Assembly: GCF_051257895.1 (NCBI RefSeq)
Contig: NZ_CP194331.1
Span: 310,001-374,000 of the forward strand
Source: Gallionella straubiae
GTDB taxonomy: Bacteria; Pseudomonadota; Gammaproteobacteria; Burkholderiales; Gallionellaceae
DNA length: 64,000 nucleotides
Direction: 5' to 3'
Part shown: positions 18,981 through 28,005 of the stretch, piece after piece
Position numbering within the stretch: position 1 is the stretch's first letter
Layout: every line of letters begins with the position of its first letter
Notes under the pieces: generated by a model
What the model saw: the letters and a program-made list of their open reading frames with translations, nothing else
What the model was told of the DNA's origin: nothing
Database searches by the model: none
Made by a program: the position numbers and the translations under genes

Positions 18981-19409
18981 TCAGAGTTTCAGGGACATTC
19001 TGGCATGCGGCTGGCCCGCGACCATGAACACTTCGCCCTGCTCGGCAAAACCGATGCTGCGATAGAAAGGCACATAGCGGGACAGCACATCGACGCTTAC
19101 CTGCGGGTAGCACTGCGCGCGGGCGTAATCGAGCAGCGCCTCCATGATTGCCGTGCCGACTTTCTGCTTGCGCCACTGCGGCAGCACCGCGATATGCCCG
19201 ATGTGGCCGTCGGGCTGCATCCGCCCGCAACCGATGGCCTCGCCCTGCAGGCTGAGGGCCAGGGCATGGCGGCTGTTTTCGTCCAGCCCGTCCCACTCCA
19301 GTTCTTCGGGTATGCCCTGTTCGCGGACGAATACCGCCTCGCGGACCGGCTTGAGCAACGGTTCGCCATCGTGCCAGGCGACCAGGCTGATGGTAAAGGG
19401 ATTGCCCAT
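18981..19409 (-). CDS. GNAT N-acetyltransferase (ElaA-like)
   Basis: Predicted 142 residues from ATG 19409, preceded by an excellent ggaggtgcac ribosome site. GNAT features: VFVREQGIPEELEWDGLDENSRHALAL, the acetyl-CoA loop region GHIGHIAVLPQWRKQKVGTAIMEALLDYA (Q/RxxGxG/A-type), and a C-terminal VPFYRSIGFAEQGEVFMVAGQPHARMSL. The acceptor is unknown. It lies between the L,D-transpeptidase and TPMT genes, forming a four-gene - strand run with tadA. Confidence 0.82.
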   Translation of the reverse strand: MGNPFTISLVAWHDGEPLLKPVREAVFVREQGIPEELEWDGLDENSRHALALSLQGEAIGCGRMQPDGHIGHIAVLPQWRKQKVGTAIMEALLDYARAQCYPQVSVDVLSRYVPFYRSIGFAEQGEVFMVAGQPHARMSLKL

Positions 19410-19420
19410 CGTGCACCTCC

Positions 19421-19900
19421 TCAAGCGAAGATTTCGACTGCCGTTCCTGCGGGTACCAAGTCGAACAATTCTACCAAATCGGCATTGCGCATGCGGATGC
19501 AGCCATGCGAGCCGGGTGTGCCGATCTTTGCCGAATCCGGCGTGCCGTGGATGTATATGTGGCGGCGCATGGTGTCGCATTCGCCGAGCCGGTTGAAGCC
19601 GGGCTCACAGCCCGACAGCCAGAGGATGCGCGTGAGGATCCAGTCGCGCTCCGGGAACTGCGCGCCGAGTTCCGGCGTATAGATTTCGCCGGTCGGGCGG
19701 CGGCGCACGAACACCGCGTTTTCCGGCTGCCCCGCGCCGATCTTCGCGCGGATGACATGCCTGCCGCGCGGCGTGCAATAGCTGCCGTTGGTCTCGCCCG
19801 CGCCGTTCGCAGCGGTGGAAACGGCGTAGTGGCGCAGCGTGTTGCCCGCGTCGTCGAGCAGTTCGAGCTGCTGTGTGGCGATGTGGACGTTGATCTTCAT
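19421..19900 (-). CDS. L,D-transpeptidase family (YkuD) protein without signal peptide
   Basis: Predicted 159 residues. The YkuD catalytic motif is present: HIYIHGTPDSAKIGTPGSHGCIRMRNADLVELFD, with the HGxx...SHGCIRM catalytic His and Cys. These enzymes make 3-3 crosslinks in peptidoglycan or attach lipoproteins. It starts MKINVHIATQQLELLDD with no obvious signal peptide, unusual for a periplasmic enzyme, although a longer in-frame start at 19957 adds only basic residues. It overlaps tadA by 4 bp. Confidence 0.85.
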   Translation of the reverse strand: MKINVHIATQQLELLDDAGNTLRHYAVSTAANGAGETNGSYCTPRGRHVIRAKIGAGQPENAVFVRRRPTGEIYTPELGAQFPERDWILTRILWLSGCEPGFNRLGECDTMRRHIYIHGTPDSAKIGTPGSHGCIRMRNADLVELFDLVPAGTAVEIFA

Positions 19901-20460
19901 TCGGCCTTCTGCTGCGCGCGGCGCATGGCGAAAAAGCTGCTGAGCAGCGCGCCGCATTCCTCCGCGAGCACGCCGCCCGTCACCGTGGCGTGATGGTTCA
20001 ATCGCTCGACTCCCCTCGCACCTTGGGGGAGATAACCAATGACTTGCCCAGCGTTCTTTGCTGGGTTAGTCAGATGGCTAGTAGTTCCATCAGGGGAGAG
20101 GGGTAAGTCTCCAAACACATCCAGCACGCTGCCGCACACGCCGGTCTTCGGGTCGCGCGCCCCGTACACCACCCGTGCGATGCGCGCGTGCATGATCGCC
20201 CCGGCGCACATCAAACAGGGCTCCAGCGTCACGAACAGCTCGCAGCCCACCAGCCGGTAGTTGTCGAGATACTGCGCCGCGTCGCGCAGCGCCATCATCT
20301 CGGCGTGCGCGGAAGGATCGCGGCGCGAAATCGGCGCATTGAAACCGCGCCCGACGATCTCGCCGTCCTTCACCACCACCGCCCCGATCGGCACCTCACC
20401 CGCCGCCTCGGCCTGCCGCGCGAGCTCCAGCGCAGCGCGCATGAAAATTTTGTCGCTCAT
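19897..20460 (-). CDS. tadA: tRNA-specific adenosine deaminase with an in-frame repeat insertion
   Basis: Predicted 187 residues from ATG 20460 (MSDKIFMRAALELA). Zinc deaminase motifs are intact: DPSAHAEMMALRDAA (His and catalytic Glu) and TLEPCLMCAGAIMHARI (two Cys). TadA converts A34 to inosine in tRNA-Arg and is essential in many bacteria. A family member of ~150-155 residues is expected; about 34 extra residues (LPLSPDGTTSHLTNP...GARGVE) sit between GSVLDVFGD and RLNHHATVTGG, exactly where palindromic repeat DNA lies (20005-20106). The insertion follows the catalytic core, so activity may survive. Confidence 0.9.
   Translation of the reverse strand: MSDKIFMRAALELARQAEAAGEVPIGAVVVKDGEIVGRGFNAPISRRDPSAHAEMMALRDAAQYLDNYRLVGCELFVTLEPCLMCAGAIMHARIARVVYGARDPKTGVCGSVLDVFGDLPLSPDGTTSHLTNPAKNAGQVIGYLPQGARGVERLNHHATVTGGVLAEECGALLSSFFAMRRAQQKAE
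20005..20106. repeat. Composite palindromic repeat inserted in frame in tadA
   Basis: About 102 bp (34 codons) absent from normal TadA. On the + strand: cccctcgcaccttgggggag, then a hairpin at 20041-20071 (gactt...agtc ends with inner stem cccagc/gctggg), then aggggagagggg (20092-20103), which matches the arms of the 49582/49970 palindromes. The hairpin has the same size and outline as 17777-17807. Confidence 0.8.
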
Positions 20461-20710
20461 CTTACTTGTTCGAGGGATCGCACATACCCTTGCCATGTTC
20501 ATTCATCGCGCGAGTATAAATCATCGCCGCGCATCGGTCGCGGCGCAGGCAATATAGGCCGTTCGGCATATTGTTTTTTAGCTGGAATGCTGGAACACTG
20601 CGTCCCAGTCAGGGAGGAGGGAATGCCGCAGTCGGCTACTGCATGTTGCTGGAATATTCGAACCTCCCCCCTTTTGTACTATATTTGTTCACAATGGAAT
20701 GGGAGATGTT

Positions 20711-21973
20711 ATGCAATCTAGATGGAAAAAACCAGTATTGGCCATCATGTTATCCGTTACGATAGCTGGATGTGTAACTCCTCCTGTTAAATTTCAAGCT
20801 TATGAAGTTAAGCCCAGTAACAAAATCCCCCTAGAAATTGGAGCTGCAGCTGAAGCTTTGCTGGGTAAGTGTGTAAATTCCGTTGATAAGAGCGGATTCG
20901 CGCAATACAGCGCGTGTGTTGGTGACTTCAAGAGTTACTATGGAACAATTATAGAAACAGGTGCTGATCTTCACGATAAAGGAATTTTTCAAATAGACGC
21001 TAAATTGGGATACAAAGAGCTAAGTCTTGGGGGTGGTGTTCACTACTACAGTGAATATAAAGTTGATAAACAATTATCGAAAGAACCAAAAGGTAAATAC
21101 GATTTAGAAGAATTAAATCTTTTATATGAATCCTGTGTTGCATCCCCCCCTACGCAATATATTATTGAAACTGTCTATCGCGGTTGTAGCGCTACTGACA
21201 ATATCGAAAAGGTGGAGCAGGTTGATTCTAAATACTTAAAGAATTTTATAAATGCAGGTGGGTTTCGCAACGGAGTTAAAGTGATAGGGGACCCTGTTAA
21301 CTTTAATACAGGGGAGGAAACTAAAAATAATGTCTCGTGTGGTTCTCCGCAAATAATCGCGGTTGGAGTTGTTCCCGTTTCCAATATCTGCAAAAACATC
21401 GATGTTCATAGAATGTCTGAATTTCAAAAGAATATTCACTCGCTGGAAAAGCAAATTTTGGGACTTAAGGGTGAAAACGATTTGCTAAAAGAAAAAATGG
21501 AAACTTACAAGGGGTCTGTAGAAAACCTAAAATCGAAAACAAAAAAACAAGAGGCAACTATTAGTGAGCTTAACAAAAAAATTGCTGAAGGAAATACCGA
21601 TTCACAGGTTTTACTAAATCAATTAAATACTGCAAAAACTGGATTAGGTTCCGTAGAGACGAAGCTCGAGAAAGCCGTCGCAAATGCAAATCAATTAGCA
21701 TTAGAGGTCATTAGCCAGAAAAATGTGTATGAGAAAAAGTTGTTGGACCTAAATGCAGAAAAGAAAAATTTAGATGAAGACTTGGGCCGATTGAATAAAA
21801 CTCTAACGGATACTTTCAAGAAATTAGAGGATGCCAAGGCAGATATTGTTAGAAGCGAGAAACTCCGCAACGAGGCTGAAGAGGAAGCAAAGCAACTACG
21901 AAAGTTGGCACAGGCGAAGAAACAAAATGAAAAAGATATTGAGCAGTCAGCAAGCGTAGCGTACAAGAATTAA
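20711..21973 (+). CDS. AT-rich putative lipoprotein with long C-terminal coiled coil
   Basis: Predicted 420 residues. RWKKPVLAIMLSVTIAGCVTPP has a lipobox (IAGC), so lipidation and export are expected. Residues ~30-235 form a domain with scattered Cys (GKCVNS, YSACVGD, YESCVASPP, YRGCSA, NNVSCGSP, NICKN). Residues ~240-410 are Lys/Glu/Leu-rich heptads typical of a coiled coil. Base composition is clearly AT-rich compared with neighbours (many aaa, aat, tta codons), a sign of import. ATG 20711 has gggag at the right distance; ATG 20699 is also in frame. No family recognised. A strong terminator follows at 22049. Confidence 0.7.
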   Translation: MQSRWKKPVLAIMLSVTIAGCVTPPVKFQAYEVKPSNKIPLEIGAAAEALLGKCVNSVDKSGFAQYSACVGDFKSYYGTIIETGADLHDKGIFQIDAKLGYKELSLGGGVHYYSEYKVDKQLSKEPKGKYDLEELNLLYESCVASPPTQYIIETVYRGCSATDNIEKVEQVDSKYLKNFINAGGFRNGVKVIGDPVNFNTGEETKNNVSCGSPQIIAVGVVPVSNICKNIDVHRMSEFQKNIHSLEKQILGLKGENDLLKEKMETYKGSVENLKSKTKKQEATISELNKKIAEGNTDSQVLLNQLNTAKTGLGSVETKLEKAVANANQLALEVISQKNVYEKKLLDLNAEKKNLDEDLGRLNKTLTDTFKKLEDAKADIVRSEKLRNEAEEEAKQLRKLAQAKKQNEKDIEQSASVAYKN

Positions 21974-22048
21974 TGTACATCGCGGGTTCAAGTTTGAAGT
22001 GCAACGCCTGACTTGAAGCAAATCCAAAGGGTCAGCTTCGCATTTTGA

Positions 22049-22088
22049 GATGGGTTTCGCATCGCGAAACCCATCGGCTTTTTGGTTT
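22049..22088 (+). terminator. Rho-independent terminator after the AT-rich lipoprotein gene
   Basis: Perfect 12-bp stem gatgggtttcgc (22049-22060) / gcgaaacccatc (22064-22075) with a 3-nt loop, followed by ggctttttgg. It lies 76 bp after the stop at 21973. Confidence 0.75.
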
Positions 22089-22403
22089 TGAATTTTCTTC
22101 CCCTGTGCGCCGCCAAGTAGCGCAGACCAGACAGGGGTAGTCCGACGAGTATGTTTGAGCACGTGGCCGCGTAGCGGATCGTGCGAGTTTATGAGGAGGC
22201 CTGTCTGGTTGAGCAACGCAGGGGACCTCCGAAGGAGGCGGCAAACCGGGGTCGCCTTCTTTTTGGTTACTTTTTCTTGGCGACGCAAGAAAAAGTGACT
22301 AGCTGCCGGGCTACCCCCGGCGGTTTTGATTTTAGTTGTAGCCGTTCATGGTTTCGATACCTCACCACGAACGGATCAAGTTAGCTGAAATCAATCACTG
22401 AAA
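22089..22403. repeat. Composite repeat region between convergent genes
   Basis: No gene is seen. Segments cccctgtgcgcc...gcgcagaccagacagggg (about 22099-22136) and cctgtctggtt...cgcagggg (about 22200-22223) are imperfect inverted copies. A further part has ggttactttttcttggcg (22265-22282), then cgcaagaaaaagtgac (22284-22299) as a near palindrome, and a ccggg...cccgg hairpin (22306-22320). Such mosaics resemble widespread proteobacterial intergenic repeats. Confidence 0.6.
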
Positions 22404-23897
22404 TTACCTCCCGCGCTTCACCGGCTTCGGCGAGAACAGCGCCGGCTGCGGCATGGCCTGATGGCGCGCCGCTTCGGAAAGGTGTTTCTGGTCGGCGGGT
22501 TTTTGCGCCGGGCGCGGTTTGGCGGGCTGCTGGCCGGGGCGCGCTTGAGGGGTGCGTTGCTGCGGGTTGCGCGGTTTCTGGCCCTGGCTGTCGCGCTGTT
22601 GCGGGGTGCCGGGCTTCCGGCCCTGGCCGTCGCGCGGTACGCGGTTTTTCTCGCCTGCCGGACGCGGTGCGCTGCTGCGGCGTTGCCCGTGGGGCGGGCG
22701 CGGCGGGCGTGGGGCTTCGACGGGAATGTTGGTGGGCGGCACGAAGCTGTCGATCGCCACTTTCGGAATCTCGCGCTTGATCAGCCGCTCGATGCTCTTG
22801 AGAAACGGCAGTTCTTCGCTGTCCACCAGCGAGATCGCCGCGCCGCTGCTGCCCGCGCGCCCGGTGCGGCCGATGCGGTGCACGTAGTCTTCCGGCACGT
22901 TGGGCAGTTCGAAATTCACCACATGCGGCAACTGGTCGATGTCCAGCCCGCGCGCGGCGATGTCGGTAGCGACCAGCACCGGCAGCGAGCCGTCCTTGAA
23001 CTGCGCGAGCGCCTTGGTGCGCGCCGGCTGGCTCTTGTTGCCGTGGATCGCCATGGCCGGAATGTCGTCCTTGCACAGCTTTTCCGCGAGCCGGTTTGCG
23101 CCGTGCTTGGTGCGGGTGAACACCAGCACCTGCTTCCAGTCGTTGTGCTTGATCAGGTGCGCGAGCAGATAGCTCTTCAGCTTCTGCGGCACGAGGTGGA
23201 CGCTTTGCTCGACCAGTTCCGCGGTGGTGTTGCGGCGCGCCACTTCGACGTATCCGGGGTTGTGCAGCAGGCCGTCGGCCAGTGCCTTGATCTCGTCGGA
23301 GAAGGTCGCCGAGAACAGCAGGTTCTGGCGCTGCTTCGGCAGCAGCGCAAGGATCTTCTTGATGTCGCGGATGAAGCCCATGTCGAGCATGCGGTCGGCT
23401 TCGTCGAGCACCAGGATTTCGACGCCGGACAAATCGAGCGTCTTCTGCCCGACATGGTCGAGCAGCCTTCCGGGGGTCGCGACGAGGATATCCACCTTGC
23501 CGTGCAGGGCCTTGATCTGCGGGTTGATGTTCACGCCGCCGAACATCACCATGGACTTTAGCGATAAATACTTGCCGTAGGTCTGCACCGATTCCTCGAC
23601 CTGCGCGGCGAGTTCGCGCGTCGGGACGAGGATGAGGCAGCGTGGCCGGCCGGGGCGCTGGCTGGCAAGGGGTTTTTCGGTGAGCAGATGCAGGATCGGC
23701 AGGGTGAATCCGGCGGTCTTGCCGGTGCCGGTCTGCGCGCCTGCCAGCAGGTCGCCGCCGGCCAGCACCAGCGGGATGGCCTGCGCCTGTACCGGAGTAG
23801 GGCGCGTGTAGCCGGCATCGGCAATGGCGCGCATCAGGGGTTGCGACAGCTTCAGGTCGGCGAAGGTAATTTCATGGGGTTTTGGGGTGTTCGGCAA
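22404..23897 (-). CDS. rhlE: DEAD-box RNA helicase, RhlE-like (copy 1)
   Basis: Predicted 497 residues using a TTG start at 23897, which has aggag seven bases upstream and puts the conserved ITFADLKLSQPLMRAIADAGY at the N-terminus; the frame extends upstream only with Arg/Ser-rich non-homologous residues. Motifs: TPVQAQAIP (Q), AQTGTGKT (I), PTRELAAQ (Ia), VLDEADRMLDMGF (II), SATFSDE (III), ARGLDID and HRIGRTGRAG (V/VI). A ~110-residue Arg/Pro/Gln-rich tail follows, as in RhlE proteins that act in ribosome assembly and mRNA decay. A paralogue lies at 33198-34586. Confidence 0.9.
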   Translation of the reverse strand: MPNTPKPHEITFADLKLSQPLMRAIADAGYTRPTPVQAQAIPLVLAGGDLLAGAQTGTGKTAGFTLPILHLLTEKPLASQRPGRPRCLILVPTRELAAQVEESVQTYGKYLSLKSMVMFGGVNINPQIKALHGKVDILVATPGRLLDHVGQKTLDLSGVEILVLDEADRMLDMGFIRDIKKILALLPKQRQNLLFSATFSDEIKALADGLLHNPGYVEVARRNTTAELVEQSVHLVPQKLKSYLLAHLIKHNDWKQVLVFTRTKHGANRLAEKLCKDDIPAMAIHGNKSQPARTKALAQFKDGSLPVLVATDIAARGLDIDQLPHVVNFELPNVPEDYVHRIGRTGRAGSSGAAISLVDSEELPFLKSIERLIKREIPKVAIDSFVPPTNIPVEAPRPPRPPHGQRRSSAPRPAGEKNRVPRDGQGRKPGTPQQRDSQGQKPRNPQQRTPQARPGQQPAKPRPAQKPADQKHLSEAARHQAMPQPALFSPKPVKRGR

Positions 23898-24076
23898 AAT
23901 AGGGCTCCTGCGGCGGCCTGCCGCACACAAGGGCGGCACCAATCGAGGCAGACGAATAAGTGATCGAGACGATCTGGAGATTAAGGAAAGAACCGCTGCA
24001 CTGATTGGTCGGGTGCAGGGTGCGCGCATTATACCTTACTTGCCCCGGGCTTGCCGGGAAGGCGGAAGGCGGCTTT

Positions 24077-26590
24077 TCAGGTTTTTGCGCGCTGCAGGAA
24101 CTTGACGAATTCGTCTTCGGGCAGGGGGCGGCTGTAATGGTAGCCCTGTATCTTTTCGCAGCCGGCTTCCCTGAGGAAGGCCAGTTGCTCTTCCGTCTCC
24201 ACGCCTTCTGCGATGACGCGCAGGCCGAGGTTCTTGGACAGGCTGATGATCGCCCGCGTGATGGCCTCGTCGTCGCTGTCCTTGGTAATGCCGCGCACGA
24301 ACGACTGGTCGATCTTGAGTTTGTCGATAGGGAAGCGCTTGAGGTAGCTCAGCGACGAGTAGCCGGTGCCGAAATCGTCCAGCGACAGGCCGATGCCCAG
24401 CAACTGGAATTCGTCCATCATGGCGATCGCGCCTTCGACGTTTTGCATGATCATGCTTTCGGTGATCTCCAGCTCGAGGAAGCGCGCATCCAGCTCGTGG
24501 CGCGCGAGTGTTTCCGCCACCATGCGCGGCAGGTCCGGGCGGAACTGCTTGGCGGAAATGTTCACCGCCAGCTTGACGATGGGCAGGCCGGCGCGCTGCC
24601 ATTCCTTGTTGCGCGCGCACACGGTTTCCAGTATCCACTGGCCGATAGGGACGATCAGCCCGGTCTCTTCCGCCAGCGGAATGAAGGTTGCCGGGGAAAT
24701 CATGCCATGGTCGGCGTGGTTCCAGCGCAACAACACTTCCGCCCCGACGATTTCGCCGCTTTGCAAATTCATCTGCGGCTGGTAGTGAAGCGCCAGTTCC
24801 TCGCGTTCCAGGGCGCGGCGCAGGTTGCTTTCCAGCTTGAGGCGCTCCAGGGCGCGCCTGTTCATGTCGGGCGAGAAGAACATGTAACCGTCGTGTGTTT
24901 CGCCCTGCTTGGCGCGGTACATCGCAATATCGGCGTTCTTGATCAGGGTTTCGGCATCGTCGCCGTCGTCGGGATAGACGCTGATGCCGATGCTCGCGGA
25001 AATCAGCAACTCGTGCCCTTCCACCATGATGGGCACAGACAGGCTGTCGAGGATTTTTTGCGCGACGATGGAGGCGTCTTCGTGCCTGGCGATATCCTTC
25101 AGGGCCACGACGAACTCGTCGCCGCCGATGCGGGCGATGACGTCCTCGCCGCGCAGGACGGCGGACAGCCGGGCGGCGACTTCCTTGAGCAGGGTGTCGC
25201 CGTGCGCGTGGCCGAGGGAATCATTAACCTGCTTGAAGCGGTTGAGGTTGATGAACAGGATCGCGCCATGCTTCCTGCTGCGCTGCGCTTCGAGCAGGGA
25301 TTGGCGTAGCAGGGTGTGCAGCCTGAGGCGGTTAGGCAAGCCGGTGAGCGTGTCGTAATAGGCCAGACGGTAGATCTGCTGCTCGGCGTTCTTGCGTTCG
25401 GTGAGGTCGGAGAACACGGAGAAGTAATGGGTGACTACCCCGTCCTTGTTGCGCACCCCGCTGATCGACATCCATGCCGGAAAGTTCTCGCCGTTTTTGC
25501 GCCGGTTCCACAGTTCGCCGATCCACAGCCCGTTGTTGGCGAGCGAAGCGTTCATCTCTTCGTAGAAGGCCTGGTCGTGCAGGCCCGATTTCAGGATCGA
25601 GGGTAGCTGCCCGATGGCCTCGTGCGCCTCGTAGCCGGTGATCTTGGTGAAGGAGCGGTTTACCGAAAGAATGCGCTTGGACACATCGGTGACGATGATG
25701 CCTTCGTCGCTGTATTCGAAGATCGCCGCCTGCAGGCGCAGCTCCGCTTCCGCCTGCAGGCGCTCGGTGATGTCCACCAGGTAGCCGAGGATCGCGGTAG
25801 GGTTGCCACGCGCGTCGCGCGACAGGGAGAGGCTCAGGCTGGCCCAGAACACCTCGCCGGACTTTTTGCGGCGCTTGACCACCATCTCGCGCCCGCCGTG
25901 TTCGAGGAAGGCTTCGTGGAGCAGCGCGTCCTCGTCTTCGTTTTCGTCGGCATAAAGGAACAGGATGTTTTTCCCGATCGCCTCCTCGGCGGTATAGCCG
26001 AACTGCTGCTCCGCCCCCTTGTTCCAGCCGGTGATGTAGCCGCTCAGGTCCATGGCGATGACGGAATCGTGGATCTGGTCGAGTATCTGTTGTTGCCGCG
26101 CCAGCTTGTCTTCGCTGTCCAGGAGATCGCGCTTGCGCTCGTCGAACTGCAGGCGGTCGAGCAAGGTCGTCGCGATCAGCCCGGCCAGCGATTGCAGGGT
26201 CGGCAGGATGGTCCGCGGTGCGCGCACGCACAGCGCGCCGACCAGTTCATCCTGGGCAAGCAAAGGGCAGCCCAGTAGCACCGGCTCATCCTCGTTGTCG
26301 CCGGCCGGCAGCAACATCGGCTGGCCGTCGCGTTCGATTTGTTCCGCCAGGCTGCGACAGTCTTCGGGCAATTTGCGCCGGCCGGCCAGGTGTGCCGCAC
26401 GCCCGTTGAAGTGACAACAGACTTCGGGCCAGTTAAAAGCATCCCGGATCGCTTTGCCGAGCGCCTGCGCAAAATCCCTTTCGCCGGTGTGCAGCACGCT
26501 GTGCACGATACCGCCCGCCACGGCAAATGCGTGGCGGCTATCGGAATCGTTGCTATGGGTATCGGAAGGGAAGCCGGCTTGCAATTTCAT
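24077..26590 (-). CDS. GAF/PAS-PAS-GGDEF-EAL signalling protein
   Basis: Predicted 837 residues, no TM segments. Order: an N-terminal GAF-like region (about 20-160), PAS1 (DQIHDSVIAMDLSGYITGWNKGAEQQFGY, about 165-285), PAS2 (ILSVNRSFTKITGYEAHEAIG, about 290-410), GGDEF (ARIGGDEFVVAL, about 415-580) and EAL (about 590-830). The EAL signature reads GAEVLLRW (EVL, a frequent active variant); downstream metal and catalytic motifs (NISAKQF, LEITESM, DDFGTGYSSLSYLKRFPIDKLKID) are intact. It may both make and break c-di-GMP in response to a soluble signal. Its ATG overlaps the stop of the EAL/HDOD gene. Confidence 0.9.
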   Translation of the reverse strand: MKLQAGFPSDTHSNDSDSRHAFAVAGGIVHSVLHTGERDFAQALGKAIRDAFNWPEVCCHFNGRAAHLAGRRKLPEDCRSLAEQIERDGQPMLLPAGDNEDEPVLLGCPLLAQDELVGALCVRAPRTILPTLQSLAGLIATTLLDRLQFDERKRDLLDSEDKLARQQQILDQIHDSVIAMDLSGYITGWNKGAEQQFGYTAEEAIGKNILFLYADENEDEDALLHEAFLEHGGREMVVKRRKKSGEVFWASLSLSLSRDARGNPTAILGYLVDITERLQAEAELRLQAAIFEYSDEGIIVTDVSKRILSVNRSFTKITGYEAHEAIGQLPSILKSGLHDQAFYEEMNASLANNGLWIGELWNRRKNGENFPAWMSISGVRNKDGVVTHYFSVFSDLTERKNAEQQIYRLAYYDTLTGLPNRLRLHTLLRQSLLEAQRSRKHGAILFINLNRFKQVNDSLGHAHGDTLLKEVAARLSAVLRGEDVIARIGGDEFVVALKDIARHEDASIVAQKILDSLSVPIMVEGHELLISASIGISVYPDDGDDAETLIKNADIAMYRAKQGETHDGYMFFSPDMNRRALERLKLESNLRRALEREELALHYQPQMNLQSGEIVGAEVLLRWNHADHGMISPATFIPLAEETGLIVPIGQWILETVCARNKEWQRAGLPIVKLAVNISAKQFRPDLPRMVAETLARHELDARFLELEITESMIMQNVEGAIAMMDEFQLLGIGLSLDDFGTGYSSLSYLKRFPIDKLKIDQSFVRGITKDSDDEAITRAIISLSKNLGLRVIAEGVETEEQLAFLREAGCEKIQGYHYSRPLPEDEFVKFLQRAKT

Positions 26591-27768
26591 TTCGTCCCGG
26601 CGACTTTCAAAGCCCAGAAAATCGCGTCAAGCTGGAAGCGGCTCAGCGCCTCCGGCGCTATCCCCAAACTGGACAGCAGCTGCTGCACGCCGGCAAAGTC
26701 GCGCCGTTCGGTTGCGCATACCAGGTCGAGGAGGGCGCCCAGCCGCCCCTCGCGTTCGAGCAGCGCATCTTCCACCGGCTGCGGCAGGGAAACCGATTCG
26801 AGCAATTCCTCCAGCGGGGTTTCCATCAGGATATCCAGCATGGAAAACACCCCTGTCATGAAGGCATGTTCCTGGTCGGTTTTTTCACCGCCTTCTTTGG
26901 ATAAGAGCTCCATGATCCGGCCGCGTTCGGCGGCGCGCTGCATCAGGATATCCGGTCTGTCGTCGCCTTCCTTGCGCAGGGAGAACATCAACAGTTGCAC
27001 CCAGCGCTGCAGTTGGCGCCTTCCCAGCACCATGATGGCCTGTCCGAAATTGGTGATTTCCTTGCTCGTGCCGAAAGAGGCGGAATTGACCAGCCGCAGC
27101 AACTCGAAGGCCAGCTTGGGCTCCAGCTTGAAAACTTCCTCCATGGTCGCCGCGTCCGCATCCGCTGCAACCAGGGAAAGCAGGCGCATCAGCGAAACAC
27201 GTGAGGAATCCTTCGACTGGCCCGTATGCTCCGGCGTATCCAGCCCGCCAAAGGCAAAGTAGTTGAACCCCGTTTTGGCGCACCATTCGAATGTTTCCAT
27301 CGAGCCGATGCCATAGACAAACAGCTTTGCCCCGGAGCGGCTGGCATCCAGCAAGGCCTTTTCGCCAAACGATTTGCGTATGGTAGAGCCATCGAAGACA
27401 TGCATCGCCACCATGTCGCGGGAAAGTCCGGAGGGTACGGTCAGGCCGGTTACGGCCAGGCGTATCTTCTTGGCGTGCCAGGCGCGGAAGGTGGCCATGC
27501 TCGCATCGGCCGACAGGAAGTTTTCGCTGAGCACGGCCACCAGCCGGGATGGCGGGAAAGGCAGTTGCAGCGGCTGTTTGCATATGCCCAGAACATCAGC
27601 ACCCACAAAAAACAGCTTGCCCTCAACCCCGTCGACCGCAAGCGCTTCGCTGCTCATCTGATCGAAAAAATTCTGGGGCACAAATACCGATTGATCTGTC
27701 TCGAGGCTCACGCCCACCCATGCGAGACTACGGTCATAAACGGGGTACCACAATCCGATCGCCGACAT
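26587..27768 (-). CDS. Degenerate EAL plus HDOD domain protein
   Basis: Predicted 393 residues from ATG 27768, preceded by aggaaaag. The N-terminal ~200 residues have the outline of a YuxH-type EAL domain (LWYPVYDRSLAWVGVSL, KKIRLAVTGLTVP) but without the EAL catalytic motifs, so it is probably non-enzymatic. The C-terminal ~200 residues match HDOD: LEPKLAFELLRLVNSASFG, FGQAIMVLGRRQLQRWVQLLMF. HDOD proteins act in signalling. It overlaps the PAS-GGDEF-EAL gene by 4 bp, so the two likely form one signalling unit. Confidence 0.8.
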   Translation of the reverse strand: MSAIGLWYPVYDRSLAWVGVSLETDQSVFVPQNFFDQMSSEALAVDGVEGKLFFVGADVLGICKQPLQLPFPPSRLVAVLSENFLSADASMATFRAWHAKKIRLAVTGLTVPSGLSRDMVAMHVFDGSTIRKSFGEKALLDASRSGAKLFVYGIGSMETFEWCAKTGFNYFAFGGLDTPEHTGQSKDSSRVSLMRLLSLVAADADAATMEEVFKLEPKLAFELLRLVNSASFGTSKEITNFGQAIMVLGRRQLQRWVQLLMFSLRKEGDDRPDILMQRAAERGRIMELLSKEGGEKTDQEHAFMTGVFSMLDILMETPLEELLESVSLPQPVEDALLEREGRLGALLDLVCATERRDFAGVQQLLSSLGIAPEALSRFQLDAIFWALKVAGTK

Positions 27769-28005
27769 AATTCTTTTCCTGAAAGATCGCCGCCCCATGA
27801 ATTTTAATGGGGCGGGTTAATGACATGATTTGCTGTACAGGCCGCATTCTATATCAGCAGGAGTATATTTTGTGCTAAGCCAATTGCCGAGGCTGAGGAG
27901 GCAGAAGCCGGTGGCGCCAGCTCGTAATACAATATCGCCCGAGATACCGTTTTACGTCGGCTTGTCGATGAGTACGACGGCGCGCAATTCCGGAAAGTGG
28001 CTACG

